Shown: positions 6,309 to 7,381 of the stretch, piece after piece
Position numbering within the stretch: position 1 is the stretch's first letter
Layout: each line of letters opens with the position of its first letter
From: Pseudomonadota bacterium
Lineage (GTDB): Bacteria > Pseudomonadota > Alphaproteobacteria > Sphingomonadales > Sphingomonadaceae
Direction: 5' to 3'
Assembly (NCBI GenBank): GCA_030271595.1
Contig: JARXKO010000028.1
Span: 1-7,381, forward strand
DNA: 7,381 nt
Position numbers and translations under genes: made by a program
Notes under the pieces: generated by a model
Databases searched by the model: none
What the model was told of the DNA's origin: nothing
What the model saw: only the letters and a program-made list of their open reading frames with translations

Positions 6309-6838
6309 AGATCAGCAAGGCCGCGGCGGCAAGCGGGATCAGCGAGCGAATGATCCGCCATTATGAGCAAATCGGGCTGGTCGCCCGGGCCGCCAGACGC
6401 TCCTCCGGCTATCGCGATTATGGCGACAACGACCTCCATATCCTGCGCTTTATCGGCCGCGCCCGCGATCTCGGCTTCTCGGTTCCCGAGATCGGCAAAC
6501 TGCTCGAATTGTGGCACGACCGCAGCCGTGCCAGCGCCGACGTCAAGGAGCTTGCACTGGCCCGCGCCGCCGAGCTCAAACGCAAGGAACGCTCGCTCCA
6601 TGAAATGCGCTGCGCGCTCGAGGCGCTGGCGCAGGGCTGCCACGGCGATGATCGCCCCGATTGCCCGATCCTCGGTGGCCTCGAAGGAACGCCTCAAGCC
6701 TCCTGCGATGAGCGGGCGGTGATGACCGCCCGGCCGCTGTGGCGCGGCGATGCCATTGCGGCGAGTTCATCCGCGCTTAAGGCCGCCGGGCGCGACAACC
6801 GGCGGACAATTCCTTACAGTGACGATGATGATCGCTAG
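6305..6838 (+). CDS. cueR: CueR-like MerR-family copper-responsive activator, with C-terminal extension
   Basis: The GTG start (6305) overlaps the ATPase stop by 4 nt (GTGA) and has GGAG 7 nt upstream (6294-6297). The protein is 177 aa. The N-terminal helix-turn-helix and wing read [20 protein letters not shown] (2-21), [17 protein letters not shown] (24-40) and [20 protein letters not shown] (47-66). A long dimerisation helix (about 77-108) follows, then the metal loop [10 protein letters not shown]77, C112 and C120 fall exactly at E. coli CueR positions. CX7C with Ser at 77 is the signature of sensors for monovalent Cu(I)/Ag(I)/Au(I), as opposed to Zn(II) or Hg(II). It should bind the operator at 4082-4102, and because it lies in the operon it would activate its own synthesis. 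E. coli CueR ends near residue 135; here about 40 further residues end in SDDDDR. This tail has no recognised domain. Confidence 0.95.
   Translation: MKISKAAAASGISERMIRHYEQIGLVARAARRSSGYRDYGDNDLHILRFIGRARDLGFSVPEIGKLLELWHDRSRASADVKELALARAAELKRKERSLHEMRCALEALAQGCHGDDRPDCPILGGLEGTPQASCDERAVMTARPLWRGDAIAASSSALKAAGRDNRRTIPYSDDDDR
6713..6732 (+). repeat. 8-bp GC-rich hairpin inside the extended 3' end of cueR
   Basis: CGGGCGGT (6713-6720) and ACCGCCCG (6725-6732) are exact reverse complements around the loop GATG. The structure lies at about codons 137-143, just where ordinary CueR proteins end. No T-run follows, so it is not a classical intrinsic terminator. It could slow transcription, tune RNA stability between the pump/cueR part and the downstream genes, or be a leftover of an ancestral intergenic region. 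Confidence 0.5.
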
Positions 6839-7172
6839 ATTGACCCGAATGATCCTGGCCCTGGCCGTGATGGTCATGCCGTTCGGCATGGGCCAGGCCG
6901 CGGCAGCGCCGGTGACCGCCATGGCCGGTCATTCGATGACCGCGATCATGGCCGGTCCGGGACTCAATCACTGCCCCGGTCATTCGTCGAACTCGGCCAA
7001 GGGTCTGGCCGGCGATTGCACCATGGCCTGTTCCGCGGCGCTTCCGGCAGCACCGCTCGCCCGCCACGGGCCGCCAGTGCCGTTCGCGGCAAGCCATGGA
7101 CGGCCATCGATTTCCGCCCGGCTTCTCGGGCTCGTGCTCGAAATCGCCACCCCGCCGCCGCGGATCGCCTGA
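6825..7172 (+). CDS. Small exported Cys/His/Met-containing protein of the copper island
   Basis: This is 115 aa from the ATG at 6825; ATG 6828 or GTG 6819 are alternatives, and none has a strong ribosome site. Residues 1-27 form a signal peptide: a basic start (MMIARLTRM), a hydrophobic core (ILALAVMVMPFGMG) and an Ala-rich cleavage region (QAAAA). The mature part has scattered Met and His (AMAGHSMTAIMAG), then HCPGH (49-53), then GDCTMACSAALP (63-74) with a CX3C pair (C65, C69), and a C-terminal ATPPPRIA. I know this layout only as unnamed proteins beside copper genes in sphingomonads; that link is recalled, not searched. Periplasmic copper binding or sensing is inference. The start overlaps the end of cueR by 14 nt, which suggests translational coupling within the operon. 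Confidence 0.82.
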   Translation: MMIARLTRMILALAVMVMPFGMGQAAAAPVTAMAGHSMTAIMAGPGLNHCPGHSSNSAKGLAGDCTMACSAALPAAPLARHGPPVPFAASHGRPSISARLLGLVLEIATPPPRIA

Positions 7173-7215
7173 GCTTTCGATCTTTCGCACGAATTCGAAA
7201 CTCAGGAGACAAACC

Positions 7216-7381
7216 ATGATTATCTTGATCGCGACCGCAGCGCTTGCCGCGGCCCAACCTGCTGCGCCGGCCCCGGGCGTCCATGCCCAACATCAGGCGA
7301 TGGCACCAATGGCCGGAATGGCACCCATGGCCGGAATGGCATCGATGGACAGCCCGCCGGCAGCCATGGCCGATTGCTGCA
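7216..7381 (+). CDS. Met-rich exported protein, probable copper binding, C-terminus cut by window edge
   Basis: Only the first 55 residues are present. A strong AGGAG (7204-7208) lies 7 nt before the ATG, and the gene follows 43 bp after the previous stop. A short signal peptide (MIILIATAALAAAQ) is followed by a Pro/Ala linker, then HAQHQ (23-27), then a Met-rich run built of MAPMAG repeats (29-44), and the fragment ends in DCC (53-55). Met, His and Cys clusters of this type bind Cu(I)/Cu(II) in periplasmic proteins. It might be a small metallothionein-like exported protein or the Met-rich N-terminus of a larger protein such as CopB. The visible part cannot decide. Membership of the copper operon is inferred from spacing and strand. 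Confidence 0.8.
   Translation, partial: MIILIATAALAAAQPAAPAPGVHAQHQAMAPMAGMAPMAGMASMDSPPAAMADCC
7300..7341 (+). repeat. 18-bp in-frame tandem repeat coding MAPMAG
   Basis: Two full copies (7300-7317 and 7318-7335) of ATGGCACCNATGGCCGGA differ at a single base (A or C, synonymous in the Pro codon), followed by a 6-bp start of a third copy (7336-7341). The near-identity at DNA level suggests recent duplication by slippage, which could change the number of Met copper ligands between strains. Confidence 0.85.

Noticed and set aside
5834..6697. Minus-strand 287-codon frame across the ATPase 3' end and cueR
   Set aside because: It is antisense to two conserved genes and has no domain signature.
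7183..7200. TTTCG...CGAAA inverted repeat between the two exported-protein genes, possible terminator or operator
   Set aside because: A 5-bp AT-containing stem with an 8-nt loop and no T-tract is within chance expectation, and the next gene appears to be in the same operon.

Overview
The window is a GC-rich stretch of an alphaproteobacterial chromosome, most likely from the Sphingomonadales (Sphingomonas or a close relative). This rests on base composition, on how the proteins read, and on a small secreted copper-locus protein whose C-terminus (ATPPPRIA) looks like those of sphingomonad copper islands. No database search was possible. No tRNA, rRNA, CRISPR array, insertion sequence or convincing intrinsic terminator was seen.

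Left part (1-3204), mostly housekeeping. The minus strand begins with a replication-associated AAA+ ATPase (rarA), whose C-terminus runs off the left edge. Divergent from it, across 101 bp, is a PadR-family repressor with a His/Gly/Arg-rich N-terminal tail resembling the metal-sensing E. coli YqjI. A perfect 16-bp palindrome lies in the promoter region between the two genes. A minus-strand GT4 glycosyltransferase converges on padR, with 12 bp between them.

Middle part (3160-4078). A DNA-deoxyinosine (hypoxanthine) glycosylase diverges from the glycosyltransferase across 45 bp. A small acidic protein of unknown function follows.

Right part (4079-7381), a copper-resistance island on the plus strand. 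A MerR/CueR-type promoter with a 19-bp spacer and a perfect 9-3-9 inverted repeat drives a Cu(I)-exporting P1B-ATPase. The predicted transcription start falls on the best start codon, so the mRNA may be leaderless. The ATPase stop overlaps the GTG start of a CueR-like activator that keeps S77, C112 and C120 at E. coli CueR numbering and carries an unusual C-terminal extension. This extension overlaps the start of a small exported Cys/His/Met protein. The window ends inside a Met-rich exported protein with an 18-bp tandem repeat. The inferred circuit is that cytoplasmic Cu(I) activates CueR, which raises pump and CueR levels together, while the two downstream exported proteins would bind or buffer copper in the envelope. 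More copper genes, such as a multicopper oxidase or CopB, probably lie to the right of the window; that is an expectation, not an observation.
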